64,000 nt of DNA from assembly GCF_023656745.1 (NCBI RefSeq), contig NZ_JAMOKO010000006.1, forward strand, positions 1 to 64,000, read 5' to 3'. This document shows positions 29,957-38,434 of the stretch, one piece after another. The position numbers were made by a program, and so were the translations under genes. Below the pieces are notes generated by a model that was not told where the DNA came from, did not search any database, and saw nothing but the letters and a program-made list of their open reading frames with translations. The DNA is from Collinsella sp. BG-O-102. GTDB taxonomy: Bacteria > Actinomycetota > Coriobacteriia > Coriobacteriales > Coriobacteriaceae. The stretch's first letter is position 1. Each line of letters starts with the position of its first letter.

Positions 29957-30040
29957 TCACCAGGAAGTTCCCTGCTTAGACACCCCCCCCCCGGTAGCAA
30001 TATTCACGAGTCGAGACGTCATCTCTCTGAGCTCCTGCAT
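29957..30040 (-). CDS. Out-of-frame leader of the giant surface protein (27 codons)
   Basis: ATG at 30040 is preceded by GGGGAGGAAATT, the best ribosome site in the area. It encodes MQELREMTSRLVNIATGGG, passes through the G10 run and stops with TGA at 29959-29957. If one G is removed (G9) or two added (G12), the same frame continues without a stop through VMSCGRRRG into the signal peptide of the giant protein. It is therefore best read as the true N-terminus of that gene held in an off state. Confidence 0.75.
   Translation of the reverse strand: MQELREMTSRLVNIATGGGVSKQGTSW
29983..29992 (-). repeat. Poly-G tract of ten, candidate phase-variation switch
   Basis: Ten consecutive C on the plus strand (G on the coding strand) directly after ATTGCTACC and before TGTCTAAGC. 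It is the only homopolymer of this length that I noticed in the window. Confidence 0.9.
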
Positions 30041-30207
30041 AATTTCCTCCCCAGTCACACGGCGACCTGCCCGGGCGCTCCCCGGGGGCCGAGGCGGTCT
30101 GGCACATGCCCGCGGTCGTTCAAGGAATACCAACCCCAGCATATGTCTCTTAAGATATCTTAGCCTTTTTCTATTACAGTTTTTGTCTCATTACCGATGA
30201 AATCGGC

Positions 30208-30228
30208 TCAGTCCCTTTGTCACATTCT
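30208..30228. repeat. GTGACAAAG palindrome, half copy
   Basis: CTCAGTCCCTTTGTCACATT is the right arm of the dispersed palindrome; the left arm is lost. It touches the stop codon of the M20 peptidase gene. The rest of 30041-30207 holds the ribosome site and presumed promoter of the giant gene; no certain -10/-35 pair. Confidence 0.65.
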
Positions 30229-31654
30229 AGAGCGTGCGGAGCAGGGCGATGAGGAAGCGGGTGCCTTGGAGGTAGGCGCGACGGGTGATGCGCTCGTTGG
30301 TGCCGTGGACGCCGCGGTCGCATTCGTCATCGTCGACCACAAAGGCGGAGAAGCGGATGCACTCGCGGCAAATGCGCTGGTAGTTGGCGGCATCGGTTGC
30401 GCCAATCACGGTCGAGGGCACGATGCTGATCGGCTCTTGGCCCACCGCAGACGATCCGTTTTCCTCCGTCCCCTTGGGATCACGGAAATAGCGGGCGGCG
30501 ATGGCGCGAACGGTCTCGAGCCCCGGACCGCCCACGCGCGGGGACGGCGAGGGCTCGGAGCTGCCGGGGCCCAGCTCGACCTCGACTCGGCCAGCGAGCC
30601 CAGCGGTGGCAACGGCCTCGTGGCAGCAGGCCACGACATCGGCCACGCTCGTGCCCTCGAGCATGCGGAAGTTGATATTGGCCCACATATCCTGCGGCAT
30701 TACGTTGGCACCGGTACTGCCGCCTTCGATTTGCGTGGGCGCGCAGGTGGTGGTTACAAGCGGGTACAGCTTTTTGCTGGCGAGGCAGTCGCGCACGATG
30801 GCATCCTTGCTGGCAGCAATCTCGTCTGCGGTATAAAGCCCCAGCTCGACGAGCTGCGCGGCAAGCAGGTCGGTCACACGCGCCGGCCACTCGATATCGC
30901 AAATCGCGGCAATAGCGCGGCTGAGCACTTCGAGCGACGTGCCGCCGTAAGGGTTGGAAGAATGCCCGCCTTCGCTCTTCGTCCTGAGCACGATATCGGC
31001 GTAGCCCTTCTCCGCGAGATCGGCATGCATAAGCCAGCCCTCGCCCGCGCCGTACTCGGCAGCCTCAACGATACGATAGTCGCCCTCGTCAATCAGGTAC
31101 TCAAGCTCAACGTCGCGCTCCTCGAGCACGCGGCCAATGGCACCCGCGCCGCACTGCGTGGTCTCCTCATCCTGGCCAAAGGCCAGCAGCAGGGTTCGTT
31201 CGTGTTGCCAGCCGTGCGCCAGCGCATACTCAACCGCCTCGAGAATACCTGCGACCTGGTCTTTCATGTCGACGGCGCCGCGGCCCCAAATGTAGGCGTC
31301 GTCCACCTGTCCGCTAAAGGGGTCGTGCGTCCAATCGTCCTCGGTGCCCGGCACCACGGGGACCACGTCCATGTGCCCCATGAGCATGACGGGCTTAAGG
31401 GCAGGGTCGGAGCCGGAAAGCGTCACCAGCAACGAATGATCGATGAGCTCGACCTCGCCCGCCGCGAACACGCGCGGCCAGGCCTGCTGCATATAGGCGC
31501 GTAGGTCGTCGAACGGCTGCCAGTCCACCGCCTCGGCATCCATGCTCGAAATGGTCGGAAACGACAGCACGCGGCCCAGGCGCTCGCATGCGCCGGCCTT
31601 GTCCAAATCAGCAAAATCATCCTCATGCGCAAAGAAGCGCCAAACCTCGGCCAT
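30227..31654 (-). CDS. M20 family metallopeptidase (carboxypeptidase S-like)
   Basis: Zinc-dependent dipeptidase, acylase or carboxypeptidase of the M20/M25/M40 group. Motifs: MGHMDVVPV (zinc His and catalytic Asp), GRGAVDMKDQ (bridging Asp), FGQDEET (catalytic Glu pair), GGHSSNPYGG (dimer-domain histidine), and ATDAANY near the end. 475 residues, the carboxypeptidase S/YscS size. ATG at 31654 follows AAAGGATGTC. It is last in a run with an amino acid ABC transporter, suggesting that imported peptides or acylated amino acids are trimmed. Exact substrate unknown. Confidence 0.88.
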   Translation of the reverse strand: MAEVWRFFAHEDDFADLDKAGACERLGRVLSFPTISSMDAEAVDWQPFDDLRAYMQQAWPRVFAAGEVELIDHSLLVTLSGSDPALKPVMLMGHMDVVPVVPGTEDDWTHDPFSGQVDDAYIWGRGAVDMKDQVAGILEAVEYALAHGWQHERTLLLAFGQDEETTQCGAGAIGRVLEERDVELEYLIDEGDYRIVEAAEYGAGEGWLMHADLAEKGYADIVLRTKSEGGHSSNPYGGTSLEVLSRAIAAICDIEWPARVTDLLAAQLVELGLYTADEIAASKDAIVRDCLASKKLYPLVTTTCAPTQIEGGSTGANVMPQDMWANINFRMLEGTSVADVVACCHEAVATAGLAGRVEVELGPGSSEPSPSPRVGGPGLETVRAIAARYFRDPKGTEENGSSAVGQEPISIVPSTVIGATDAANYQRICRECIRFSAFVVDDDECDRGVHGTNERITRRAYLQGTRFLIALLRTL

Positions 31655-31678
31655 GACATCCTTTCGATTGTGATGACG

Positions 31679-31703
31679 AGGGCCGCCCCACCGGAGCGGC
31701 CCT
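31679..31703. other. Hairpin between ABC ATPase and peptidase genes
   Basis: AGGGCCGCCCC and GGAGCGGCCCT form an 11-base stem with G-T pairs and a tiny loop. There is no T run, so it may lower rather than stop read-through, or protect the upstream mRNA. Confidence 0.5.
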
Positions 31704-31726
31704 GCCACATAAGCGTTTGCGGTCGG

Positions 31727-32512
31727 TTATTTGTCCTCGAGATAGCGCGAGAGGAACTCGCGGGTACGCCGGTGCTTGGGGTTGCCGAAGAGCTCGGCCG
31801 GCGCGGCATCCTCGAGCACCACGCCCTTGTCCATAAAGACCACGCGGTCGGACACCGTGCGGGCAAAGGCCATCTCGTGCGTGACGACGACCATGGTCAT
31901 GCCGTCGGCAGCGAGTTTGCGCATGACCTCGAGCACCTCTCCCACGATCTCGGGATCGAGCGCGGAGGTCGGCTCGTCGAACAGCATGATCTGCGGGTTC
32001 ATGCATAGGGCACGAGCGATGGCAACGCGCTGTTTTTGACCACCGGACAGGCGACCCACGGCGGCGTGCGCGAACTTTTCGAGTCCCACGCTCGTCAGAT
32101 GCTCCATCGCAATTTTTTCAGCCTCGGACTTGCTCATCTTTTTGAGCGTGACGGGCGCGAGCGTGCAGTTGTCGAGCACGTCCATGTTGTTGAACAGGTT
32201 AAAGCCCTGGAACACCATGCCGATGTCCTCACGCAGCTTGTTAATGTTGCAGCGCTCGGCCGTGAGGTCCTGGCCATGGAACCAGATATGGCCCGCGTCC
32301 GGGGTCTCGAGCAGGTTGAGGCAGCGCAGAAAGGTCGATTTGCCCGAACCCGAAGCGCCGATAATGGTAACGACTTCGCCGGGATTGACGGACAAGTCGA
32401 TACCCTCGAGCACCTCGAGCGAGCCGAAGCTCTTGCGCAGGCCCTCGACGCGAATGAGCGGCCCATTGGTCTGTGCGGCGGCCGCGGTACCGGTAGTGGC
32501 GATATCTGCCAT
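31727..32512 (-). CDS. polar amino acid ABC transporter ATP-binding protein
   Basis: GlnQ/HisP-type ATPase. Walker [11 protein letters not shown]-loop MVFQGFNLF, signature LSGGQKQR, Walker [13 protein letters not shown] and the switch histidine in VVTHEM are all canonical. About 261 residues from ATG 32512, with GAGGAG upstream; the first 15 residues are a low-complexity Ala/Thr tail not common in the family. Follows the permease gene by 22 bases. Confidence 0.95.
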   Translation of the reverse strand: MADIATTGTAAAAQTNGPLIRVEGLRKSFGSLEVLEGIDLSVNPGEVVTIIGASGSGKSTFLRCLNLLETPDAGHIWFHGQDLTAERCNINKLREDIGMVFQGFNLFNNMDVLDNCTLAPVTLKKMSKSEAEKIAMEHLTSVGLEKFAHAAVGRLSGGQKQRVAIARALCMNPQIMLFDEPTSALDPEIVGEVLEVMRKLAADGMTMVVVTHEMAFARTVSDRVVFMDKGVVLEDAAPAELFGNPKHRRTREFLSRYLEDK

Positions 32513-32534
32513 GATGATTCTCCTCGTCTTGAGC

Positions 32535-33683
32535 CTAGTTGGAGCTGGGCAGCGTTGCCGGGGCCTCGGCGCCGAGCTTTTTGCCAAAGGCCTCGAGCAG
32601 GCGGCTCGCCACGAGCGTCAGGATCAGGTAAACCACGAGCGCCACGCAGTAGACCTCCATCTGGCGGTAGTACACGCCGGCGACGGTGGTGGTAGCGTAC
32701 ATGAGGTCGAACACGCCGATGACCGAGAGCACCGACGAATCCTTGATGTTGATGATGAGCTCGTTGGTGAGCGCCGGAATCGCGTTTTTAATGCCCTGGG
32801 GGAACACGACCTTGCGCATGGCTTGCCACTGCGACAGGCCCAGCGAGCGCGCCGCCTCGGCCTGGCCGGGATCGATGGACTCGATGCCGCCGCGCAGGAC
32901 CTCCATCATGTAGGCAGTGGAGTTGAGCGAGATGGTGACGAGGCCGGCGGTGAAGGTACTCCAAATCTGGTTGGCCTGGGCGGTCTCGAAGCCCATGCCG
33001 CGCAAAACGGTGAAGCCCGCGTAATAGATGAGCAGGCCCTGGACCATCATGGGCGTGCCGCGCACGATGGTAGAGTAGACGGTCGCAAAGCCACGGCCGA
33101 TGCTCTTAAAGAAGCGCGTGAGGTCGTTATCCACGCGGTCGAACGTCTGAATGCGCAAAAACACAAGGAGCAGCGCCAGGAAAAAGGCGATGACGGTGCC
33201 GAAGGTCGCAAGTGCGATGGTGATCTCGATGCCGCGGATGAAGAAGTCACCGCTCTTGTAGGTCATGTAGACCAGGCTCGACAAAAAGTCGCTGGGGTTG
33301 GAATCCGAGACAATGCTCACCTGCACCAGGTCGATAAACGACATGACGCAACGGTCCACGAAAAAGACCGCCGCGATGGCGACCACGACGTAGCTGCCTA
33401 AGCGTGCGCCACGACGGAAACGCTCGGATGCGAACGACGACTTTTCGCGATAGTCATTCCAGTGCATGAGTTTGGTGACCAGCGCCGCCGCCGACACGAC
33501 GAGCCAGGCCCAAAGGATTGCCCAGAGGCAGTCTTGGAACACGCCCGTAGGCGCCAAGAAGCTCAGCGGCGTGGGGTTGCGTTGGCTAAACGCCAGGCCG
33601 AGCGCCGCGATGACGCTCGTGCCCAGGTACACATAACGGTGGTCGGCCTTGATAAAGGAGGCCAGACGATTGATGGTTTTCAT
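32535..33683 (-). CDS. polar amino acid ABC transporter permease
   Basis: Membrane subunit of the His/Glu/Gln/Arg/opine uptake family. The EAA loop appears as [21 protein letters not shown] (about residues 285-305), after [12 protein letters not shown]. About 382 residues, roughly 150 longer than the usual 220-240: an N-terminal extension with about three extra hydrophobic segments precedes the conserved core. ATG at 33683 has GGAGG upstream. It would pair with the binding protein and ATPase on either side. Confidence 0.92.
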   Translation of the reverse strand: MKTINRLASFIKADHRYVYLGTSVIAALGLAFSQRNPTPLSFLAPTGVFQDCLWAILWAWLVVSAAALVTKLMHWNDYREKSSFASERFRRGARLGSYVVVAIAAVFFVDRCVMSFIDLVQVSIVSDSNPSDFLSSLVYMTYKSGDFFIRGIEITIALATFGTVIAFFLALLLVFLRIQTFDRVDNDLTRFFKSIGRGFATVYSTIVRGTPMMVQGLLIYYAGFTVLRGMGFETAQANQIWSTFTAGLVTISLNSTAYMMEVLRGGIESIDPGQAEAARSLGLSQWQAMRKVVFPQGIKNAIPALTNELIINIKDSSVLSVIGVFDLMYATTTVAGVYYRQMEVYCVALVVYLILTLVASRLLEAFGKKLGAEAPATLPSSN

Positions 33684-33692
33684 GCTGCCTCC

Positions 33693-34619
33693 CTATGCCG
33701 GCTGACGGTCGAGGCACGCGTCCCACATTTGGTCGCGCTCCTCTTGGCTGATGCCCTTGAGTGTCTTGTCGATGAGCTTAAGCAGCTTGTCCGAGCCCTT
33801 GCGGCAGCCGACGTTTGCCGCGACCTCCTGCTTAAAGCCCTCGCCCTCGGCAAAATGAATAGGAACAATGCCCGGATTTTGGGCCATATAGCCCTTCTCG
33901 TTCTCGGTGTTGTACGTCACGGCGTCACTGGTACCCTGCAGCAGGTTCGAAAACACCGTGGGAACCGAATCGACCGGGTTTTTGTGCACAACGCCCGGAA
34001 TCTCGTCGATGACGGTATCGAGCATGGTGTCCTTTTGGCCGAGGACCGTGGCACCGCTAAAGTCGCTGAGCTTGGTGGCGTTTTGGTAAGGCGAGCCCTC
34101 TTTTACGAACAGGCCAAAGTAGCCAATGAAGTACGGGTCGGAAAAGCCGACGGACTCCTCGCGCTCGGGCGTGGCACTCATGCCGGCAATGATGAGGTCG
34201 ATCTGGCCGTTGTTGAGCGAATCGATAAGGCCCGAGAAGCTCTGCTTGACGGCAACGGGCTCGCCGCCGAGGGCCTTGCAGACGATCTTGGCGATCTGCA
34301 CGTCGTAGCCGTCGGCATAGGCACCCTGCACGTTGTCGATGGGGATGGTGTACTCGCTGGCCTCGGAGACCTGCCAGTTGTACGGGGCGTAGGCTGCCTC
34401 CATACCGATGCGGATCTTGTCCTTGCCGATAACGGAATCGGACAGGTCGTCGCGACCGCCGCCCGTCGTGGGCTGAACCACCTTGAGCGTGGACGGGCGC
34501 TGACAGCCGGCGAGCGCGCCGGCGACGACGGAAGCGCTCGCAGCGAGAGCGCTACCCAAAAAGATGCGACGGCTGCATACCGGCTGTGGATGCGCGTCGC
34601 GCTGATGGGGAGAATGCAT
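33693..34619 (-). CDS. amino acid ABC transporter substrate-binding lipoprotein
   Basis: Extracellular binding protein (family 3). A twin-arginine-like start (CSRRIFLGSALAA) runs into the lipobox GALAGC, so it should be lipid-anchored. The ligand-binding fold shows IRIGMEAAYAPYNWQ, DGYDVQIAKIVCKALG and the DLIIAGMSATPEREESVGFSDPY signature, typical for polar amino acids. About 309 residues. ATG at 34619 is preceded by GGGAAGG. First gene of the transporter run. Confidence 0.93.
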   Translation of the reverse strand: MHSPHQRDAHPQPVCSRRIFLGSALAASASVVAGALAGCQRPSTLKVVQPTTGGGRDDLSDSVIGKDKIRIGMEAAYAPYNWQVSEASEYTIPIDNVQGAYADGYDVQIAKIVCKALGGEPVAVKQSFSGLIDSLNNGQIDLIIAGMSATPEREESVGFSDPYFIGYFGLFVKEGSPYQNATKLSDFSGATVLGQKDTMLDTVIDEIPGVVHKNPVDSVPTVFSNLLQGTSDAVTYNTENEKGYMAQNPGIVPIHFAEGEGFKQEVAANVGCRKGSDKLLKLIDKTLKGISQEERDQMWDACLDRQPA

Positions 34620-34717
34620 AATCTGCCTTCCCTGTTGAATCGTATGCTGACGACTTAACAGGATATACGCCAGCGACCAGCAGCGCAGCACAAGCTCGAA
34701 AAATTAATAGACACACA

Positions 34718-34878
34718 GTAGTCATTGGGGACGCCGATGTTTTGGCAATGCCGGCGAGCGACGTCCAGAGCGAACAAGTGGCATGAAAAAGGCAAGGCAT
34801 GACCAGAAGGTCTATGCCTTGCCTTTTGAATGACAAATTATCGCTCTGGACGGCGCACAGCATCGACCGAGCGGCGGA
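34718..34878. repeat. Structured intergenic repeat element, copy 3
   Basis: Outer stem CGTCCAGAGCGA (34761-34772) with TCGCTCTGGACG (34840-34851); apical stem AAAAGGCAAGGCAT (34786-34799) with its complement (34813-34826), both perfect. Compared with the copy at 4869 the stems differ at paired positions. The right hairpin is degraded here. It abuts the epimerase stop. The left end carries TAGTCATTGGGGACG, half of the palindrome at 19743. Confidence 0.85.
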
Positions 34879-34882
34879 ACCT

Positions 34883-35776
34883 CTAGAGCAAGGTAACGCT
34901 AAAGGTACGCTTGTCGGTGGCGCCGGGAGCCAAGGTGATGGTGTTGACCTTGTGCTCGAAGACGTCGTCCTCGGTGTCCATGGTGGTGTGACCGGTCCAG
35001 GGCTCGAGCGCAACAAACGGAGCGTCGTTGGCGGCAGACCACACGCCGATGTACATAAAGCCCTCAAAGTCGATCTTGACGCCGTGGCCCGACTTGCGAC
35101 CGCGCAGCGTGAGCGTGGAGCCCGGGGTATCGGTGAACATGATGGCGTCGTTATCGAAGCTGCGGTGCGTGATGGGCAGCACGTCCGAGTTATCGGGGGC
35201 CTTGTAGCTACCCTCGAACGTCATAAGGCCATCGGGCGTGATGACGGGGGCCTCGTTAGTCCAAGCCTCGGTAAACGCCAGCTCGTAATCCTCGAACGCC
35301 TCGTCCTCGGCGCCCGGGGCGGGCACGTTAAATGCGGGGTGGCCGCCCACCGAGAACGGCAGGTTCACGTCGCCGGTGTTGGTGACGGCAAAGGTCTGCG
35401 TAAGGGTGGCGTCACCAGTCAGGGCATAGGTCATGTTGAGCTTAAAGTGGAACGGAAAGGCCTTGAGCGACTCGGGCGTGTCGGTGATCTCGTACGTTAC
35501 CGAGGAGCCGTCCTCCGAAACCTCGACCAGCTTGTGCTCGACGATGCGCGCGAGGCCGTGGCGCGGCATCTCGCAGGTGCCAGCCGCAGACGTCGCCGTG
35601 TTGTTGCGCAGCGAGCCCACAATGGGGAACAGGATGGGCGCATGCTTGCCCCAAAAGGCGGGGTCGCCCTGCCACAGATACTCGTTGCCGTTGAGGGCAA
35701 GGCTCGTGAGCTGGGCGCCCATGGAATCGATGGCCGCGGTGAGGCTGCCGCGCTTGATGGTAGTGACGGTAGACAT
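34883..35776 (-). CDS. aldose 1-epimerase family protein
   Basis: Galactose mutarotase-like protein that may interconvert sugar anomers or phosphorylated sugars. Seen are SMGAQLTSLALNGNEYLWQGD, HAPILFPIVGSLRNN with the binding arginine, the PRHGLAR histidine site, GGHPAFNVP with the second histidine, and a late glutamate (LEPWTGH). About 297 residues, standard for the LacX/YeaD-like branch. ATG at 35776 has GGAGGAAG. Not linked to a sugar operon here; the substrate is unknown. Confidence 0.87.
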   Translation of the reverse strand: MSTVTTIKRGSLTAAIDSMGAQLTSLALNGNEYLWQGDPAFWGKHAPILFPIVGSLRNNTATSAAGTCEMPRHGLARIVEHKLVEVSEDGSSVTYEITDTPESLKAFPFHFKLNMTYALTGDATLTQTFAVTNTGDVNLPFSVGGHPAFNVPAPGAEDEAFEDYELAFTEAWTNEAPVITPDGLMTFEGSYKAPDNSDVLPITHRSFDNDAIMFTDTPGSTLTLRGRKSGHGVKIDFEGFMYIGVWSAANDAPFVALEPWTGHTTMDTEDDVFEHKVNTITLAPGATDKRTFSVTLL

Positions 35777-35855
35777 GCTACTTCCTCCAAAAGTAAACAA
35801 TAGTGTCGAGGGCTATTGTCCCACTCTTGGCGGCGGGGTTGAGCGACAGGCGCAG

Positions 35856-36725
35856 TTATTGAGCAATAGCGTAAAGGTCAAACCCGCCCTGCGGAGTGCT
35901 ATCGACCGTATCGGGCGCCTGCGAGTTAAAGCTCACGGGAACCATGCGCTTTGAGGCGCGGAAGCGCGTGCCGTCGGTGGCGACGGGCGGTTCGTCGACG
36001 GTGAGCTCGTAGTCGCCGGGCTTGAGCTCGATGCCGTCACCAGCGGAATTGACGTATTGATACTCGTCAATCGTCTGCCCTTTGAGCGTACGCCCCACGA
36101 TGTGGATGAGCATTTGGCTGTCGCCACGCGCGGTGTCCCACGTCGCGCCGTCCTTGACCTCGACCGACGCATGTACCGAGCGCGTGCGGCTGAGCGATTG
36201 CTCGACAGACATCTCGACCTTGGCGGCGTCTTGACGCTGCTGCTCGACATGGCTCCAAACGCTACCGATTGCCGAGCAGGCGATAACGCCGGCCATGAAG
36301 GCGATGAGGATGGGGCCGAGCGGAGAACGGCGGCCCGCGTCTTCCTCACGAGCCAGGTCGGGGCGATGTGTGGGCGCAGGCGCCTGGGCGCCTTGCGCGG
36401 GCACGTCGAGAATGCTGAAGGATGCCGTGCTGTCGGGGTCGATGGTGTGACGCGGCTGCGGGGTCTTGGCCGGCGAGATGGACATGTCCGCCGGCTCACC
36501 GAGTGTGGCCGTGGCATCGGCCTTAGCCTCATCGGCCTCGGCTTGGGCCCAAGCCTGCTCAAAGGTCAGGGGCTCGGCGGCATCGGAGGCGGCATCAGGC
36601 TCGACAGCGGCATCGTTGCCGGTCTCGTCCTCGTCGCTCGACACGTCACGCGACGCGGGCTCGTCCCACTCCTCGTCCGGAGCCTCGCCCTCGCTATACC
36701 ACCATTCAAAGTTATCGATATCCAT
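35856..36725 (-). CDS. Acidic single-pass membrane protein of unknown function
   Basis: 289 residues. The first 130 are acidic and rich in Ala/Glu/Asp/Pro, probably disordered and cytoplasmic. One membrane helix, PLGPILIAFMAGVIACSAIG, lies near residues 135-155, followed by a soluble region of about 130 residues with beta-type segments (SVHASVEVKDGATW, MLIHIVGRTLKG, KPGDYELTVDEPPV) that would face outside. I do not recognise a family. It is monocistronic and divergent from the MFS gene. Confidence 0.75.
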   Translation of the reverse strand: MDIDNFEWWYSEGEAPDEEWDEPASRDVSSDEDETGNDAAVEPDAASDAAEPLTFEQAWAQAEADEAKADATATLGEPADMSISPAKTPQPRHTIDPDSTASFSILDVPAQGAQAPAPTHRPDLAREEDAGRRSPLGPILIAFMAGVIACSAIGSVWSHVEQQRQDAAKVEMSVEQSLSRTRSVHASVEVKDGATWDTARGDSQMLIHIVGRTLKGQTIDEYQYVNSAGDGIELKPGDYELTVDEPPVATDGTRFRASKRMVPVSFNSQAPDTVDSTPQGGFDLYAIAQ

Positions 36726-36811
36726 ACGGGGCGCCCCTTAGGCCTCGCAAATAAACACTCGCTAGTCTTATACCCCCAGACGGCACCGAAGCTCACCCGC
36801 GCCGGACACGA

Positions 36812-36876
36812 AAACCGTCACAACATTCGACGTTTTTCCTCGTTTTCGAGATTTTCATCGAATGTTGTGACGGTTT
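36812..36876. repeat. 19-base inverted repeat in a divergent promoter region
   Basis: AAACCGTCACAACATTCGA (36812-36830) and its exact complement (36858-36876) enclose a T-rich 27-base loop. It lies between two genes that start away from each other, so it is not a terminator. Confidence 0.85.
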
Positions 36877-36895
36877 AGGCGGCAGCCACGCCGCG

Positions 36896-36928
36896 AATGT
36901 GACAAAGAGACTGTCCCTTTGTCACATT
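36896..36928. repeat. GTGACAAAG palindrome, full copy
   Basis: AATGTGACAAAGAGACTG followed by TCCCTTTGTCACATT: two near-perfect inverted arms. Best copy of a dispersed family with members at 21211, 30208, 40399, 41948 and 52294. Confidence 0.9.
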
Positions 36929-36985
36929 CTGTTAGAGTTGCAGGGATTGAATCCCGCTTATTCACGCGACATTGGAGTGACAACC

Positions 36986-38239
36986 TTGACCGCCGCAACC
37001 ACGCCAAAAAGTAAGTCAACCGCCGCCGCGCTCTCCCCCGCGCGCACCAAGCTCTGCCTGGCGCTGCTCGTGCTGTTGGGATTCTCGCTCGGCTGCTCCG
37101 AGTTCGTGGTCATCGGCATCGAAAGTGACTTGGCGACGGAACTCGGCGTATCGCTTGCCACCGCAGGCCAACTTATTAGCGTGTTCGCACTGATCTACGC
37201 TATCGCGACGCCTGTGCTCGCGCTCAGCACGGGGCGATTCCGCCGCTACCAGCTGCTCGTGTGCTACAGCATCGTCTTTGTGCTCGGCAACCTGGTCATG
37301 GCGTTGGCGCCCAACTTCCAGGCGCTGTTTATCTCGCGCATCATCTTGGGCTCTGTCTCGGGCGCACTGCTCGCCGTGGGCGTGACGTACATCCCAGAGC
37401 TGCTGTCCCCACAGCAAACTTCGCTTGCCATCTCGGTGGTATATGGTGCGTTTTCCGTGGCAATGGTCTTTGTCACTTCGATCGGCAAGTTTGTGGCCGA
37501 CACGCTCGATTGGCACGTGGCCATGTACGGCACGCTGGCCTTTGCCGTTCTGATCTGCGGAGCGCTCGTGGCGTTTATGCCGCGCGCTGGGCAAACCGAC
37601 GAGCCTGCCACCTTTCGCGAACAGGCGGGTCTGCTACGCGAGCCGAGCATCATCACCGGCATGCTCATCTTTTTGTTTGGCGTGGGCTCGGTCTATGTGT
37701 TCTACGGCTACGTGACGCCTTATCTTGAGCAGGTGCTGGGCATGGGCACGGTCGAAGCCAGCACCACGCTCATGGCCTACGGCGTGTTCTGCCTGATCTC
37801 GAACATCCTGGGCGGGTGGATCGATGCGCGCTTTGGCATGAAGGCGCTGCTTGTGACGTTTGTGCTGCAGGCTGCGGCGTTACTCGGGCTGTTTGCTTTG
37901 GGCGGCACCATGCCGCTCGCGCTGGTCTTTGTCTTTAGCTTGGCGCTGCTCATGTACCTGTTCTCGGTGTCGTGCATCACACACTTTATGGATGTGGCAC
38001 GCAGCCGCCACCCCAAGTCGATGGTACTCGCAAGTTCGGTTGAGCCCATGGCGTTTAACGTCGGCATCTCGTTTGGCACCGCAGTGGGCGGCGCCGTGGT
38101 AAGCGGAGTTGGCATTGCATATGTAGGCGCGGTCGGTGCCGTGTTCTCGCTTGTGGCCTGGGCGCTCACGCTGGTGACGATTAAGTTGGCTCGCTGGGAG
38201 CGCCGTCGTCAATCAGCACAGCCCCGGATGCAGGCATAG
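36986..38239 (+). CDS. MFS transporter, drug/sugar efflux type
   Basis: About 417 residues with 12 hydrophobic helices, of the DHA1 type (AraJ/Bcr-like). The first helix is followed by FVVIGIESDLATELGVS, resembling the FVIGLLP.IA.DL motif of arabinose-efflux exporters; a GRFRRYQ loop stands for motif A. TTG at 36986 with GGAG eight bases upstream is the preferred start; an in-frame ATG at 36899 lies within the dispersed palindrome and is rejected. Substrate unknown. Confidence 0.88.
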   Translation: MTAATTPKSKSTAAALSPARTKLCLALLVLLGFSLGCSEFVVIGIESDLATELGVSLATAGQLISVFALIYAIATPVLALSTGRFRRYQLLVCYSIVFVLGNLVMALAPNFQALFISRIILGSVSGALLAVGVTYIPELLSPQQTSLAISVVYGAFSVAMVFVTSIGKFVADTLDWHVAMYGTLAFAVLICGALVAFMPRAGQTDEPATFREQAGLLREPSIITGMLIFLFGVGSVYVFYGYVTPYLEQVLGMGTVEASTTLMAYGVFCLISNILGGWIDARFGMKALLVTFVLQAAALLGLFALGGTMPLALVFVFSLALLMYLFSVSCITHFMDVARSRHPKSMVLASSVEPMAFNVGISFGTAVGGAVVSGVGIAYVGAVGAVFSLVAWALTLVTIKLARWERRRQSAQPRMQA

Positions 38240-38325
38240 GGGCGAACATAGCCCAAGGTGGCGAGCAACCGGTGAAAACCGTCCCATACGAGTAGTGTTT
38301 ATCCGCCTGCAAGCTCCAGTAGTGC

Positions 38326-38419
38326 AATTTCGGGTACTTCAGATACACACTTTTCTACTATTTCGTGTATTCCAAGTACATGAAATCGTACTAAACTATG
38401 TATCTGAAGTACACGAAAT
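38326..38419. promoter_or_regulatory. Nested inverted repeats ahead of the first DUF4143 ATPase
   Basis: Four related units of about 21 bases with consensus ATTTCGTGTACTT...ATACA: one forward at 38327-38347, one forward (38360-38380) overlapping its own inverse (38364-38384), and one reverse at 38399-38419. The outer pair is an inverted repeat with one mismatch over 21-22 bases. The cluster ends 15 bases ahead of the ATG. Function as operator is inferred. Confidence 0.75.
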
Positions 38420-38434
38420 TGGAAAGGCGGCCCC

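Noticed and set aside
21763-30000. Start of the giant protein at the frame opening 30000
   Set aside because: That TTG lies just ahead of the G run without a ribosome site; the real choices are ATG 29928 or, after a tract change, ATG 30040.
36899-36985. Upstream ATG giving the MFS protein 29 more residues
   Set aside because: The ATG and first codons lie inside the dispersed GTGACAAAG palindrome and have no ribosome site; TTG at 36986 has one.
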